Of a stretch of 64,000 nt of DNA, positions 11,001 to 23,189 are shown one piece after another. The stretch is from Sternotherus odoratus (lineage: Eukaryota; Chordata; Testudines; Kinosternidae). How positions within the stretch are numbered: the first letter of the stretch is position 1; the number at the start of each line of letters is the position of its first letter. A program made the translations under genes and the position numbers. The DNA lies in the NCBI GenBank assembly GCA_032164245.1, contig JAVMKO010000002.1:57941840-58005839 (forward strand), read 5' to 3'. The notes beneath the pieces are model-generated. The model had not been told where the DNA came from. It ran no database searches and saw only the letters and a list, made by a program, of their open reading frames with translations.

Positions 11001-12625
11001 ATTTGTGTTTGCAGAAAGTCAGGGGGTTGAAAAATCCCTGTGTCCACTCCCTGCAGCATCACCTTTCATATTTGCCCAGTACTCTTTGAAGGGTGTTTGC
11101 AGAAGGGATGAGACAGCAATTATCACATGGAGCCACAAGCTAGAAAAGAGGAACATAAACAAAACCCACTCATTAGCTACCCAGAGAAAAAAAAGAAAGA
11201 TAGATTCCCCCACTCCAAGTGCAAATAACCTGCAAGTAGATTGTCTTTACCCAACTATCTTCACTCAGTTTACTAATTCCAACAAGATAGGCCGCCTGGC
11301 TCAAGATGAAACTACTGTATTAACCTCAGTTCAGAGGCTAAGGCACATGATTAATTCACTGGACTTTCAAGTTCTCATGGTTTAGGCTCATATCAAATGG
11401 TGTCACAAATAAAAATGAATTTGCTGTCAACCTCTGGTCCATACAGAATATAAGTCTAGATCACAAAACTGAACAATTTGGAACCATTGGTAGTGGAGGT
11501 TCCATTGTCACAGATCCAGAGGAAGCTGCTTTAGGAAAGAATTTACCGAGTGCATATGTGTAGTATGGAGAAAACTCAGTCCTACGTGGCAAGACCTGGA
11601 GCACTTTGGATTCACAAAGCAACGAAGGTAACTACAGCATTTTAGTTTGGCAACATAGTTGCAGTCATATTCATGCTATGAAGAGCAGAGCTGATCTCCG
11701 CCAATTACTTCAAAGCATCATGCTGTAAACACAAGAATATAACACCTATAGGCATGAGATCAACTGAGTAAGGTATATACTGATTCATTTGGCCAGGTAG
11801 TGCAAAGCATGGTGGCGAGTTAGTGAGATGTGGGAGCTGGAAATGAAATGCATCAAACTCATATCATTCAGGGCCCAAACATCTATTAGATGCTCTCTCC
11901 AGATCTCCACTGCCATCTAAGGGAAACTGCTCTCCTTTTTAGCCCTCTGCTCCAGCTGGGAAGACTGCCAGCACAGCCCGTCTCAGCAATCAAAGAAGAT
12001 GCATTCCCTCATATGGTGGTTGATAGTAATGTCACTTTAAAGATGTTCTGAGACCATAATCCCTAAGAATCTAGACAGACAAGTAGACAAACCATTCAGC
12101 CTCCACCAGAGGGAGCCCACTGCCTCAACAAACTAATCACCCCCCAGAGCCATAGTATGACCAAGGAGCTACCAGCAGAGACCACAGATCAACCTATCTA
12201 CAACCACTATTGGTGCTGAGCAACAGCTGCCAGGTACAGGCGCCATGTATGGGAATAGATTGATGGATGTTGGTACCTATTGAAGCACAGGGAATAGGTG
12301 AACAGGAGGAATAGCTCCTCTCCCCATCTTATAGAGAGGAGCCACCGGACCCAGGCATCAACTAGTCACATGGGACAAGAAATGAAAAACCGGATGCAGC
12401 CTATAGACATGAAAAAAGTGTTTTTGTAACAGTATAACAGTATCTACACTAGGGCTTTTGCCAATATAGAAATATCATTAAAAAAACTAACTGATATTAT
12501 TATATCGGCAACAGTTTCTGGTGTAGACCTGGCTCAAATACTTTTGTTGTTGTGTGTTGGGTTTTTGTTTGTTTATTTAAAGAATGATTGCTCATTTCTT
12601 AACCAGTTATTAAATAATATATTTC
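8020..12625. other. Intergenic, no gene seen
   Basis: AT-rich sequence with no recognisable coding exon. Short frames such as 10936-11385 (149 codons, plus) lack any domain I know. A short poly-AC run lies at about 9362-9374. Phrases such as ACTGATTTCAATGG (about 10680) are worn copies of widespread amniote miniature repeats. Confidence 0.45.
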
Positions 12626-12629
12626 TTTA

Positions 12630-12842
12630 AGGTCTTGTCTATATATTTTGGGATTCAACTACTGCTGACCAGCAACCAGTGTTGCTGCACCAGCACAAAC
12701 CTGCAACATAGACAAGTAAAATCACAAACTTCATTGGCTAAGTTTAGCACAGTTCCAAGCAAAAGTAAGCTGCACCAGTGCCACTACACCTGTTGTTGGC
12801 CACTAGTGGCCGTTGGTCTAATTCCAAGTACTGACAAGGCCT
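12630..12842. mobile_element. Harbinger-like MITE, degraded
   Basis: The ends are a degenerate inverted pair: left AGGTCTTGTCTATATA, right TACTGACAAGGCCT (reverse complement AGGCCTTGTCAGTA). The AGGCCTTGTC start is shared with other elements here (52018, 55667). No coding capacity. Superfamily is inferred from termini only. Confidence 0.5.
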
Positions 12843-13911
12843 GAGAAGCAAAAGAGACTCGGTTCTCAAGTCCTGGGGCAACTGTTGCACAACTAAACCT
12901 AATTCTTAAGGTTTGCTGTCCAGACCAAAGCCCATGTAGCAACTCTGAAATACATTAACCAAGATTCACTTTATTTAAATTAACTGTTTTATATTTAATT
13001 CAGCTCTGCAGCCATCTTTGGAAATGTGCAATACCAGTTAAAATATACGTAGCTTTCACTCATTTCCACCTTAGCTGCCCTACCAACTTTCCAATTCTTT
13101 GAGTTTGGGCCCTGTGCTATGCTACTATCTAGCCAGTGCAATCAGTCCCTCACTTTCAGGAGCACCAAATTCATCTGAAATTAAAACAAAAAGATAAGAT
13201 AAAGTTACTTAGTTACTAAACAACATACAGATATGGGTAGGGCATGTGGAAAAAAACATTGAACATTACTACTTGTTAAGTTTAAGTCTATGGGCATCTC
13301 TCAAGTGAGCTCTTTTTATTGAGTAAATAAGATTGTGAAATATTCGATGGACAGATTTTTCCACTGAATAATTAAAGTACAGAACACTTGGTAGTTCTCC
13401 TTACATTATGGCATCTATGACAATGATCCAAAGCACCATACTAAAACATTTATAAGCTGAATTATTTTGGACAATTAACATAGACTATTGAGGTATATTT
13501 CTGAGGGAGAGTGGTGGAGAATACATCCCTAAAACCATTTTTGTAAGTTTTTTGGGGGAAGAAATGTAAAGTGTCATTCTTCTCTAAAAAGTGACTTTGT
13601 AAAAATGACATAATATCCATGTTTACAGTTTCTCAATTATTTTTTAATCAAAACTGCTCAGTTTACATGTAGATTTTTTTTCTAGCTTGAAAATCAAGAT
13701 GGGTTCTTTATAATTCCTGTACCATCAACAATAAAGATTCCACAACAAGAAATAAGTGAATACTGTGTTGATGATGCATGAGGCAGAATAAACTCCATCT
13801 TACACCTTAATAATGATGAGCTAGCTATTAAAACCCCTGTATGCACTGCTCCTTTTGAATCACAAAAGAAGCAGCAACATATAATAAATAATCTAATCTA
13901 ATATAGCATAA

Positions 13912-14216
13912 CAGGGGTCGGCAATCTTTCAGAAGTGGTGTGCTGAGTCTTCTTTTACTCATTCTAATTTAAGGTTTCGCGTGCGAGTAATACATTTTAA
14001 CATTTTTAGGTCTCTTTCTATAAGTCTATAATACATAACTAAACTATTGTTGTACGAAAAGTAAATAAAATGTTTAAGAGGCTTCATTTAAAATTAAAAT
14101 TAAATTTAAATGCGGAGGCCCCCAGATCGGTGGCCAGGACCCGGGCAGTGTGAGTGCCACTGAAAATCAGCTCGCGTGCCACCTTTGGCATGCGTGCCAT
14201 AGGTTGCCTAACCCTG
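13912..14216. mobile_element. hAT-type non-autonomous element (CAGGGGTCGGCAA family)
   Basis: Starts CAGGGGTCGGCAATCTTTC and ends AGGTTGCCTAACCCTG, giving imperfect terminal inverted repeats. The interior (ACTGAAAATCAGCTCGCGTG and GCATGCGTGCCATAGG wording) is a very common chelonian repeat in my experience. Flanking 8-mers match at only 5 of 8 positions, so the target duplication is worn. It is followed by an AT-rich simple tract at 14217-14275. Confidence 0.8.
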
Positions 14217-14275
14217 CAATATAATATAATTAATATAAATATAATATAATATAATTAATTATAATTAATGAATAC
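14217..14275. repeat. AT-rich simple repeat
   Basis: Repeated ATAATATAAT and TAATTATAATTAAT motifs directly abutting the preceding hAT element. Confidence 0.85.
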
Positions 14276-14731
14276 GCATCATGTGTATATGTAATATTGT
14301 AAGATTACTTTAAAAATCTAAAACTAATCACTGCAGGATTAACACAGACAACAGTAGTTCTAAGAATACCTCATTTATAAGATCAAATGCCTCTGCCTCT
14401 TTTGACAATTCATTCTGTACTAGAACTGTATAAATACCTTTAAAATATTTAGATAGTTGCTCAGATAAAACTAGACTTCACTTAGGCTGTGTTAAACACC
14501 TTCTATGTTCACTTTCTTCAAATATTCTAGTGAGCAAATTTATTGGCAGAAATGGTTGCAGAAACAGTGAATTAAACAAATTTTAGAGAATATTCATGAA
14601 AAGAGGATTCTGAATTCAAATGCAAGTATTCACATTGACATCTAATTCAAAGAGTTTAGTTCATCCAGTTAAGGAACAGAAGCAACAATGAGACTCCTGT
14701 GCTGTGTCCATCAATGAAGCTAACCAATATA

Positions 14732-15118
14732 CCGTATATACTCGAGTATAAGCCGAGTTTTTCAGCCCACTTTTTGGGCTGAAAAAAGCCGCCTCGGCTT
14801 ATACTCGAGTCAGTGAAAATTTTGGCCGAAATGGAGGAGAAAAAGGGGCAGGGCCATACCGCTGGGTGACGCTCGTGAATGGCCTCATGATGCTGATGTC
14901 CCGTGCAGCCGCGGGAGCGATGTCCCGCCTCCTCTGGTACAGTTTTTTTTATTTATTTTTTTTATTAACTTTTTTTTTATTAACTTTTATTGTATTTTAT
15001 TTTATTTTATTAACTTTTCCAGCTTTTTTATTTTATTTTATTAACTTTTCCAGCTTTTTGTGGTAAAATTAGGTGCATCGGCTTATATTCGGGTCGACCT
15101 ATACTCGAGTATAAACGG
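14732..15118. mobile_element. Tc1/mariner-like foldback MITE
   Basis: The termini are near-perfect inverted repeats: left CCGTATATACTCGAGTATA, right TATACTCGAGTATAAACGG, flanked by TA on both sides (14730-14731 and 15119-15120), as expected for Tc1/mariner. The left end folds on itself: ACTCGAGTATAAGCCGAG pairs with CTCGGCTTATACTCGAGT around an inner TTTTTCAGCCCA/TGGGCTGAAAAA stem. The interior (about 14940-15060) is T-rich and holds a duplicated TTTATTTTATTAACTTTTCC block. No transposase. Confidence 0.75.
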
Positions 15119-17423
15119 TACCTTGAATATAGAGTACTGAATGCTTGCAAACTACTTGCAAACAACCTACAGGCTTGAAAATATTTGTAGACATCATTTG
15201 GCAAATAATTTCAAATGAATAATAAAACACAAGCTGCTCATAAACAACTTGCAAATAGAAAAGTGGATAGATTAATCAAGTAAATTATTCCTCATTGATC
15301 CTTTGGTCAGGAACACTAACAACATAACATTGTAGAGAAATGTTTGGAGAGACTATAGAGCAAGTTATGGGGAAAATTCTCATGTTATTATGCTATTAGG
15401 ATGAAATCCTAGCACTACTGAAGTCAATGGGAGCTTTGTCATTGATTTCAATGGTATCAGTAAAACTTATATGAGCAAAGGCGTCCAGATTTGGCCCCAT
15501 ATTTATATCCCACTGAGTGCCATTTTGTAGCTAAAGTAGAAATTTACAATCTAACACTTGAATTGTAGGTCCCACCAAACTGCAAATATGTCAAACATAT
15601 TAGCTGAAACTTGAGACCTGGTATTTTTATTTTAACAAATCACAATTTCCTTAAACTGAAAAAATATCTGTGCTGCCTATGGTTACCTAGAAATGATTAA
15701 CACTTATGCCATTACCCTTTTTCTCATTCATCACTTAAGTGAAATTATTTCCCCCACTACTAGAAATTTAAAATAAAAAGACTATCAAAAATTGCATTCG
15801 AGAACTACTGAAATGTAGGCCTCCTTGGAATCAGGTATCTTGATCAACACAAGTGGATGATTCACTGAGCAAGCCAGGTAAGAGTATCTGCCAGGCCTGC
15901 TATGTATGTACTTGACACAGGTCGTGTTTGTTGGATCAGACTCAGCCTCACAACAAAGAGATATGCAATGATAAGAGAGGATCTATGAGAGAGGGCTCAA
16001 ATTTCCTCATACAGCACTAAAATAAAGAAACATTATAATGTTGCTGCAGTAAATAATTAGGTTGCTGTCACAGAACTACTATTTTTTTAAAAAATATACT
16101 AAGCAATATTAAAAATGTGTAGTTGCCTAGACTGGATCATTTGATAAGAATAATGATGTTGTAAAGACAAGAGATATTGATTGCTGATGGCAGTGGCTAC
16201 ATCGAAGCATGGATCCTTGCCTGTCTGTAACTCTACCAGATAAGTGTGTCAAAGCCTAGTTACACTTAACATGACTCTGTGCACAGTGTAGGTAAGGCCT
16301 AAGAAAGCTATTGTCAAATCAAGAGATCAAGAGCTGCCCCATGATATTTGAAATTCTACAAGGCAGATAAAAAGATTCCTTTTTATGAGAGCATTTGATG
16401 CCAAAGTAATAGGAAAAAGTTACTTTGTTCAGTTCTCTGTATATCAGGGAAACACATTTTAGTAGAGAAAAGCCTATTATTCTGTTAATTATATTTTTGT
16501 TAAAAAAACATGGACTGTTAAATACAATGATGTGATGAATCAGATACTGTACATTGGCACCAGAAGTAATTGGAAACCTCACTGTGAACATCACAAAGTG
16601 TTCAAGGTTATGTTTTAATTGGTTGCAGCCAGAATCAATAAATCTATCCTCGTTACTTTACTGTACGTGTTGTACTGGTTTCTCACATAAATACCATGAC
16701 ATATTAGTCTTAGAGAAAGTTGTCTTCCAAGAACCAATTTTTAACCACTACACTGTTGACATTTGAAAGGCAAAAGAAACTTGCTTATGTCCTAAAGTAG
16801 AATGCAGACTCAGATTTATACATAATTTTTCTGACCATTTTCCAGAAAACAATCATACCAATTGAAAATCTACCTGCACAGCAAAAATACTTCAAAATAT
16901 GGGTTTTCACTTGGGGTTGGAAAACCACCCTGTCTTCCCCATATTGCTAAATGGGAGAGGTGTCCTGTCCTGAGTATATCCCAGTTAGATGGGACAAATT
17001 TCTGAAGAGACGAGGGTTCTGTTAAGGACGAAGTTGAGAAGATGCTGAGGGGCACAGAACATACTCTGAGGCAATCACACAAGCATTATTTGATGACCAT
17101 CCAACCTCACACCCTCCCTAAGGGCTAGATTAGGAACTCCAGGTAGCTCAGCCACCTGTATCAGGTACTGGGGTATGATATCAAAGGAGACAGAAACAAG
17201 TTTGCACATTCCCTACCTCATGTCCCAGTGGAGTGGTAAGTTCCTCCCTAGTGATTGGATGGGCCACACAGTGTAAACTTCTATAATTCAGAAAGAGACA
17301 GACACCAAATTCATTTAACCCTACCCCTCTTCTTCCAGGTAAATGAGGAGGTTCGCAAAGAAAGAGCCCATCATGACTCCCTTCAAACACAGCCTCCACA
17401 TCCATCATCATAATACCACACAC

Positions 17424-17600
17424 TTATACAGTATTTTCACTTGACAATCTCAAAGCGCTTCACAAAAATTAAACATATTTTGCAGATGGGGGAACCTGGG
17501 ACAAAATAATACTGACATAACCAAGGTCACGCAACAGGCCAGCAAGAGGACACAGCTCATAGGACTCTGATCCTCTGACTTACATTCCATGAATAGATCT
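17424..17600. repeat. Ancient L3/MIR-like repeat fragment
   Basis: Contains CTCAAAGCGCTTCACAAA, GCAGATGGGGGAAC and CCAAGGTCACGCAACAGGCC, the phrase order of widespread amniote L3/MIR-type repeats. Worn, with no clear ends. Confidence 0.55.
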
Positions 17601-19981
17601 GGGTGTTGGTCCCAGGCCTTCCTTCTCCCTCCACCCTGGTGAACCACCATGGAAGTCACTGCATCATTAGGTCCTTCTGGCTGATCTTCTTGAACAAAAA
17701 GATATTTTGTTCTAGGATAGACCGGGCCTTTGACTTCACCAGAAGGAGGTTAGTAACAACACTGGTAAGGATAATTTCAGTGGAGTGGAGAGCGCAGAAG
17801 CTGGTAATCCAAGAGAAAATTAAAGGAGAGGAAGTCAAACCAAACTCCAAACCTTTACTTTTAACTCTCATTTTGGGAACTAATTTTTGGTATTACAGCG
17901 AAATCTCCTTTTCTTCTGAAGATGAATTTGATTAGTCACTTCTATATTGATTAGCAGGCGACAGTGAAAAGGCAAATCATTAAAAGACAATATACAAATT
18001 ACAAATTGCACAAATTGCATTAAAATAATAGGATGTTAATGGAAATGTAATAATCTGGAGAATTTTCAGTTCTCCACCTTACTTGACAGTACCAAAGACA
18101 TTTTTTAAAGTAATATTTCTTTATAGCCTTGCTTATAACTTTTTGTTTTGTTTTACTGATCCCTAGCTCAAGGCCTAGCCTCTCAAAGTCCTGTCCCAGA
18201 AATTAACATTGAACAAACAAATTAGAAAAACTCTTCCTAGAAGCTTTTTCACAGTATAACAGGTTGAGGGCAGCATCCAACACATCAAAGGTCTTTTGTA
18301 TGCTAATTTTATTTTTCCTTTTATATAGCAGCACATTTACCTACAGTTACAGGTTTCTCTGAGTGCAGTGAAGTGACTTGTTAAAGTATTTTTGCAGTAT
18401 CTGAAGAAATGACCTTTTCTGTACTGACAGCATGTATATTAAAACCCGCATTAGTCTAACATAAGCAATAATTGTACCTGACTATTCAATTCAGTAACTT
18501 GTTGAACTTGAGTGTATAAAAAAGCATAATTGCAGCATATGCTATACAGAAAGGACATGACTTTGGAGGTGCGGGGGTGGGGGGTGGGGATTCCTAAAAC
18601 TAGGCTTCTAAATCTATATTTAGGCATCTAAATAAGTGGACTCAACGTCTCTGCATTTGTACAAAGTAGAGACAAGCCTGTGTATAATACATAATTAATT
18701 GTGACTTTTTATACACATTCAACTAATGAGTGGATAAGGCAGGTCAAATTATTTATTTTATTAGATCAACGTGTACACACAAAAATACTATGGAATATAA
18801 AACCACTGTCAAAAACATAAATTAAGAAATATTTTTAAAATGTTTTTAGTGTCCTGAATTTGGCTAAGATCATTTTAAGATCATTTGAGAACTTTTTCTT
18901 TTTTTTTTTCACTTTTCAAGAATAAGGGATTGGGCACTGGTGACCTGGACAAATTCCAATTTGGGTAATTTCTACTGCCTTGATGTAATTTCATTTACAA
19001 AGAATTACACTATTCTTCGTGACTTTATATTCTTAACTATGGTGTAGTGTTGCTGCCCGCCATCAAACTGCAACTATATTCCACCTGAATTTTTGTGGTC
19101 AGTAAAGTAATTCCTTTATATATGTTTTGCACACGGCTTTGAAATACTTCATGATAAAAATTCCTCTATCACTGCAAATATTATTAGAGATGTACAAGAT
19201 ACTTGCAATACAATTCAAAGATCATCCCCTACCCTGCAGTAAAACCTACAGGGAGGAAATTTACATGATGAGTCCTTCATGGAGATTTCCCCCACACTGT
19301 CCCATCTTGGGTGAAAAAGCAGAGGAAGATTTGCTTCTGCTGGGAAAAAGACTGCAGGGTCCACTGCTGCTAAACCTGGCAAATCCCCACTGACTTGCAT
19401 GGATCCTGGGAGCCCAGGATTCAATGACTGCACCCGCTCTGGCCTCTGGAGTGTCTCTGAGATCCCTGGCAATGCAGCTCCATTGCTATCCACTCTCATT
19501 TCCCAAGCTATCCTTGTCTCTGGCATCGACTAAACCAGAGAGCACCCTTCATGGCCTTCGGAAGTGAAGTTTATAGTGCTGAAGAGATGGCCAACGCTCT
19601 TCTCCAAAACAAAGGTGAAAGCTCCATGCAGAGATGGCCCCCTCTAGGTGCAGATTTACTGGAGATGGCCTAAACCAAAACATTCAACAGTCTCATTTTT
19701 ATGAAAATATGGGTGCCAAAATGGGACTATTTTCAGTGAGAATAAGACCATTTTATGCAAAATTCCATCTACGTTCGTGCAAAGTTGTTTTAACTTGTAA
19801 AGTGTTAATTTTCCTAATTTCACATGCTTTTATAGCTGGATTACCATTTTCATAACATTTGTGAAAATACAAGATTTCAGGGGCTTGAAGATTGGTGATA
19901 CAAAGCTGCAGGGAGGGGCTATCACTAAGTGTGAACAACTTTTCTGATATACTGCTTCACCCTTAATAATAAATAGATTAG

Positions 19982-20031
19982 ATTTCTTGTCACTCTGTTT
20001 AATAATAATATTAAACAGAGTGACAAGAAAT
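19982..20031. repeat. Perfect 23-bp inverted repeat, 4-nt loop
   Basis: Arms 19982-20004 and 20009-20031 are exact reverse complements (ATTTCTTGTCACTCTGTTTA and its complement) around ATAA. Neighbouring repeats are heavily mutated, so a perfect palindrome stands out. The loop is too small for a typical pre-miRNA. No terminal features of a transposon are seen. Confidence 0.9.
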
Positions 20032-21166
20032 ATATTCTCTCTATATATTGTTTCAGAATTTCACTAAAGTCACTGAGCTGATCTTCAGGTCTGTATTTCT
20101 TGCACAGATTTAGTAACAAAGCCCCACACCAATTTCAGATAAAAATTTGATTCAGGAGGCAAGGAGAAGGTATGCAACTAATTTGCATAATTAGAAAATA
20201 TCAGAGAGAGCCTTCCTTTTGGGGGCAAATTAACGAAAAGATTGTAGCCCAGAAATTTTCATTTCATCTGGAGTTGTCAAATCAGTCTAATCCCCCACAA
20301 TCTGATTTTCAGGCTGGGACACAAATTGCATGAATCAATGACCTACCTCCTTGCGGACAAAAGTCAGACATCCCTGTTTATTTCAAATGAAACAGTCGGG
20401 GACCATGATGTTTCCGATTTACTGTATAGAGCAGATCTCATCACAGCATTATCACTAGCTGTGCGTAAATGGAATGCTGTGTGTCAACTGGTATTTGAAA
20501 CTAAGAGGGATGAAAAAGGCTATTTTTCAAATATTTTTTCTGAATCTGATTCTAATAATTTAAACTTAAATCCAATCTTAAGGAAAAAAAAACCACCTGA
20601 AGCTGATTTTCTAAGCAAGTTTGCACATATTCTCAAAAATATTTATACACCTATAACCCCCAAGTCCTACCATAAAGTCATATGACTAGATTAGTCTGTT
20701 GCAATCCAGGATTTTAAAACCATGTTCTAATGAATAATTTGCTTCATTATCAGACTAGAAATCATGTGGCTAATATTCAGTGATTACACTAGTTGGAAGA
20801 GAGGGTGTCAGAAGATTTGTCTCTCACTGTTACTCCTGCTCATACAAGGTGAGATTTTGCTCATGAATTCAGCATAATTACTGATAAAGAATTGAACCCT
20901 CTTTACTGGATACATGGAATATATTCAGTTCTAGTATCTGTTTGTTTTTAAACTCTCAAATCATGGTGCATTAAGCTTAGCTTAGCTTTAAGAAAACATT
21001 TGGACACAATTCTGCTCCCACTGACCTACATTAGGGATCAAATCCCATTCATTTTATTCACACAAGTATTCCCATTGGATTCAATTGGCATTGGCTAACT
21101 AGTGTGAGTACAGTGACAAATATTTTGCCAAATACATGATCAACTCATGCAAGTTATTCTTACAGT

Positions 21167-21290
21167 CAGGGTGGTGGAACTAGGGGTGCTGAGGTACAGC
21201 AACACCTTCTGGCTTGAAGTAGTAAGAACAACCAAATACAGGGTTTCTGCTTTCAACACCCCCATTATGAAAATTGTTCCAGCACCCCTG
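21167..21290. mobile_element. Short hAT MITE (CAGGGGTGCTGGAAC family)
   Basis: Ends CAGGGTGGTGGAAC and GTTCCAGCACCCCTG form imperfect inverted repeats. The flanking octamers CTTACAGT and CTTACAAC agree at 6 of 8 positions, fitting an old hAT 8-bp duplication. 124 bp, non-coding. Confidence 0.7.
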
Positions 21291-22917
21291 CTTACAACGT
21301 GAAAAGAGATATGAAATGGATCAAAAAAGAGAAAAATAGATGCTGTATATTGACCCTGCAATTTATGCTGAGGTATATGACAGATCACAGGTAATTTACG
21401 TCTCTCTTAGCATCTCAATGCAAACAAGATTCCGCTTTAAGATTTCTGCTGTATCCTAGACTACACCTTTATCCCCCACCCCCAAAAAAACTTCACCAAA
21501 ACCTCACAAAGGTAAATCGTTGGGACAATAGTCAATAAGGGCTGAATGAGTGTAAGAACATCAAAGCTTCTCTCAGGGAGATGAACTGCAACAGAGGCTT
21601 TGAACCTGGGTTAAAATGTCACAGAGGGGCTACCTGAGAACTGCATTTATCAGCTTAATTCCTTCAGAATCAACAAATAAACTTTGTGAGAAAGAAGATA
21701 AAGAAAAGTTGCAAGAGTGCAGAAGGGTCAGTGTTTCCAAACACATTTTTGGTTCCTGAAAGTATTTTTAAAGTTGCTCCTAGTAGTGTGTCCATGCTAA
21801 ACCCCCATTTAAAAATAATGAAAACTTGCTTAGCAATATAGCAAAAAGGTGCAATCGTATTTGCTCACAAAATTATACACAGCAAAATAAGGTGCATTTT
21901 ATAGAAATGCAGAATGTCAGCAAAAATGGGGGCATTATGAGGAAGTAAACACCATCTTCATACTTACACCATAACTATCTCTTATTTAGAAGAATAAACA
22001 CTGACAGACATGGCCAATGTACCTAACATTATTCAGATGTCATATAAGAAAAATCATTAGCTGAAAATTACCTAACGAGCTAGCACTATTGCAGAAAATT
22101 CCTAGATTTGTAGGCCAACGTTTTCAGGAATCAGAACGTAAAGCTGGGCTTCTAAACCCAAATTTAGGCAGCTAAGGCCCGGTTTACATAGAAAGCTGCA
22201 CCGTTTTAAATAAACCAATGTAAGTTAAATCGGTGCAACATCTATGTGTGTACAAACCCTATATATATATGCAACTGGCATGATTTTCAGAAGAGTTGAG
22301 CATCCTGCAGTTCCCAAAGGCCACAATGGAAGCTGCTGGGTGTTCAGCACGTTTGAATCAGATTTCTTACTGTAGGTGTCTACAAAGGGATTTAGGAGCC
22401 TAGCTTCAGGTTCGATTTTTTTTTTAAATCTTGGCGCTAGATTAGTCCATGAAATAATGCAATGTTCCAAACTCTGCTCCTTTCACACAGTGTGGAAGGA
22501 CGGGCAGAAACAGCTCCAGCCATTGTTCCCTCTCCTCCCCCCATTTTGCACGACATTGTCTGAACTCTAGCAGATAAGAATGCTGGCTTTTACTGTACAA
22601 TGAGGAGGGTGAGGAAAGGGAAGGTTAGCTTGCTCATGCTTCCCATAATTAGAAAGACCAAGAGCAAGAAAAGTGCAATTCTTGACGGTGTTTGGGAATG
22701 TGCATTTGTAAATTAACAAAAGTTATGATTATTTTTAAAGAAAAAAGGATGGGAAAACTAGTTGCACAAAGACATTTTAAAATTCAGCAAATATTTGCAC
22801 AGTATTGAACCTCTTGATAAGACACATTAAGGGGCCTGATTTTCAGCGAGTGGATGTTTAGAACCTTCTGAAAACAAGGCCCTTTTAAGATGAATCAAGC
22901 AAACTTCCAAAACCTGA

Positions 22918-23187
22918 GGCGATATCTTCACTACCATGGTAAGTTGACCTATGCTACACAACTCCAGCTACATGAATAACGTAGCTAGAGTTGAGTTATC
23001 GCAGAGTCTACACGGTTTGGGGTCCCATCAACTTACCTTACTCTTCTCATTGCGGGTAGAGTACAGGGGTTAACTGGGAAGCGATCTGCAGTCGATTTGG
23101 TGAGTCTTCACTAGACCAGCTAAACTGACCGCTGGTGGATCAATCTCAGAGCATCGATCCTGGCTGTAGTGAAGTGTGGACCTGCCC
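22918..23187. mobile_element. Foldback MITE, PIF/Harbinger-like, degraded
   Basis: The left end GGCGATATCTTCACTACC mirrors the right end GTAGTGAAGTGTGGACCTGCC. Internal wording (GTAAGTTGACCTA, GAATAACGTAGCTAGAGTTGA, GGATCAATCTC) matches an abundant turtle foldback element as I remember it. Superfamily is inferred. Confidence 0.6.
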
Positions 23188-23189
23188 TC

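Larger units (their letters stand above)
15120..21160. other. Intergenic, no gene seen
   Basis: AT-rich DNA with scattered worn repeats: a CACTGAAGTCAATGGG-type amniote repeat near 15411-15500, an L3/MIR-like piece at 17424-17600 and a perfect inverted repeat at 19982-20031. A 119-codon frame at 20326-20685 (plus) has no recognisable domain. The stretch 20165-20330 includes an ATTTGCAT octamer and AT-rich homeodomain-like sites with no visible repeat, so it may be conserved regulatory DNA; this is untested. Confidence 0.4.

Noticed and set aside
10936..11385. 149-codon plus-strand frame
   Set aside because: No known protein similarity and typical chance length for this composition.
19215..19526. 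103-codon minus-strand frame as a gene
   Set aside because: No family resemblance; wording looks like decayed repeat DNA and no supporting structure is seen.
19982..20031. Pre-miRNA interpretation of the perfect palindrome
   Set aside because: The 4-nt loop and 23-bp stem are too small for canonical Drosha processing; kept only as an unexplained inverted repeat.
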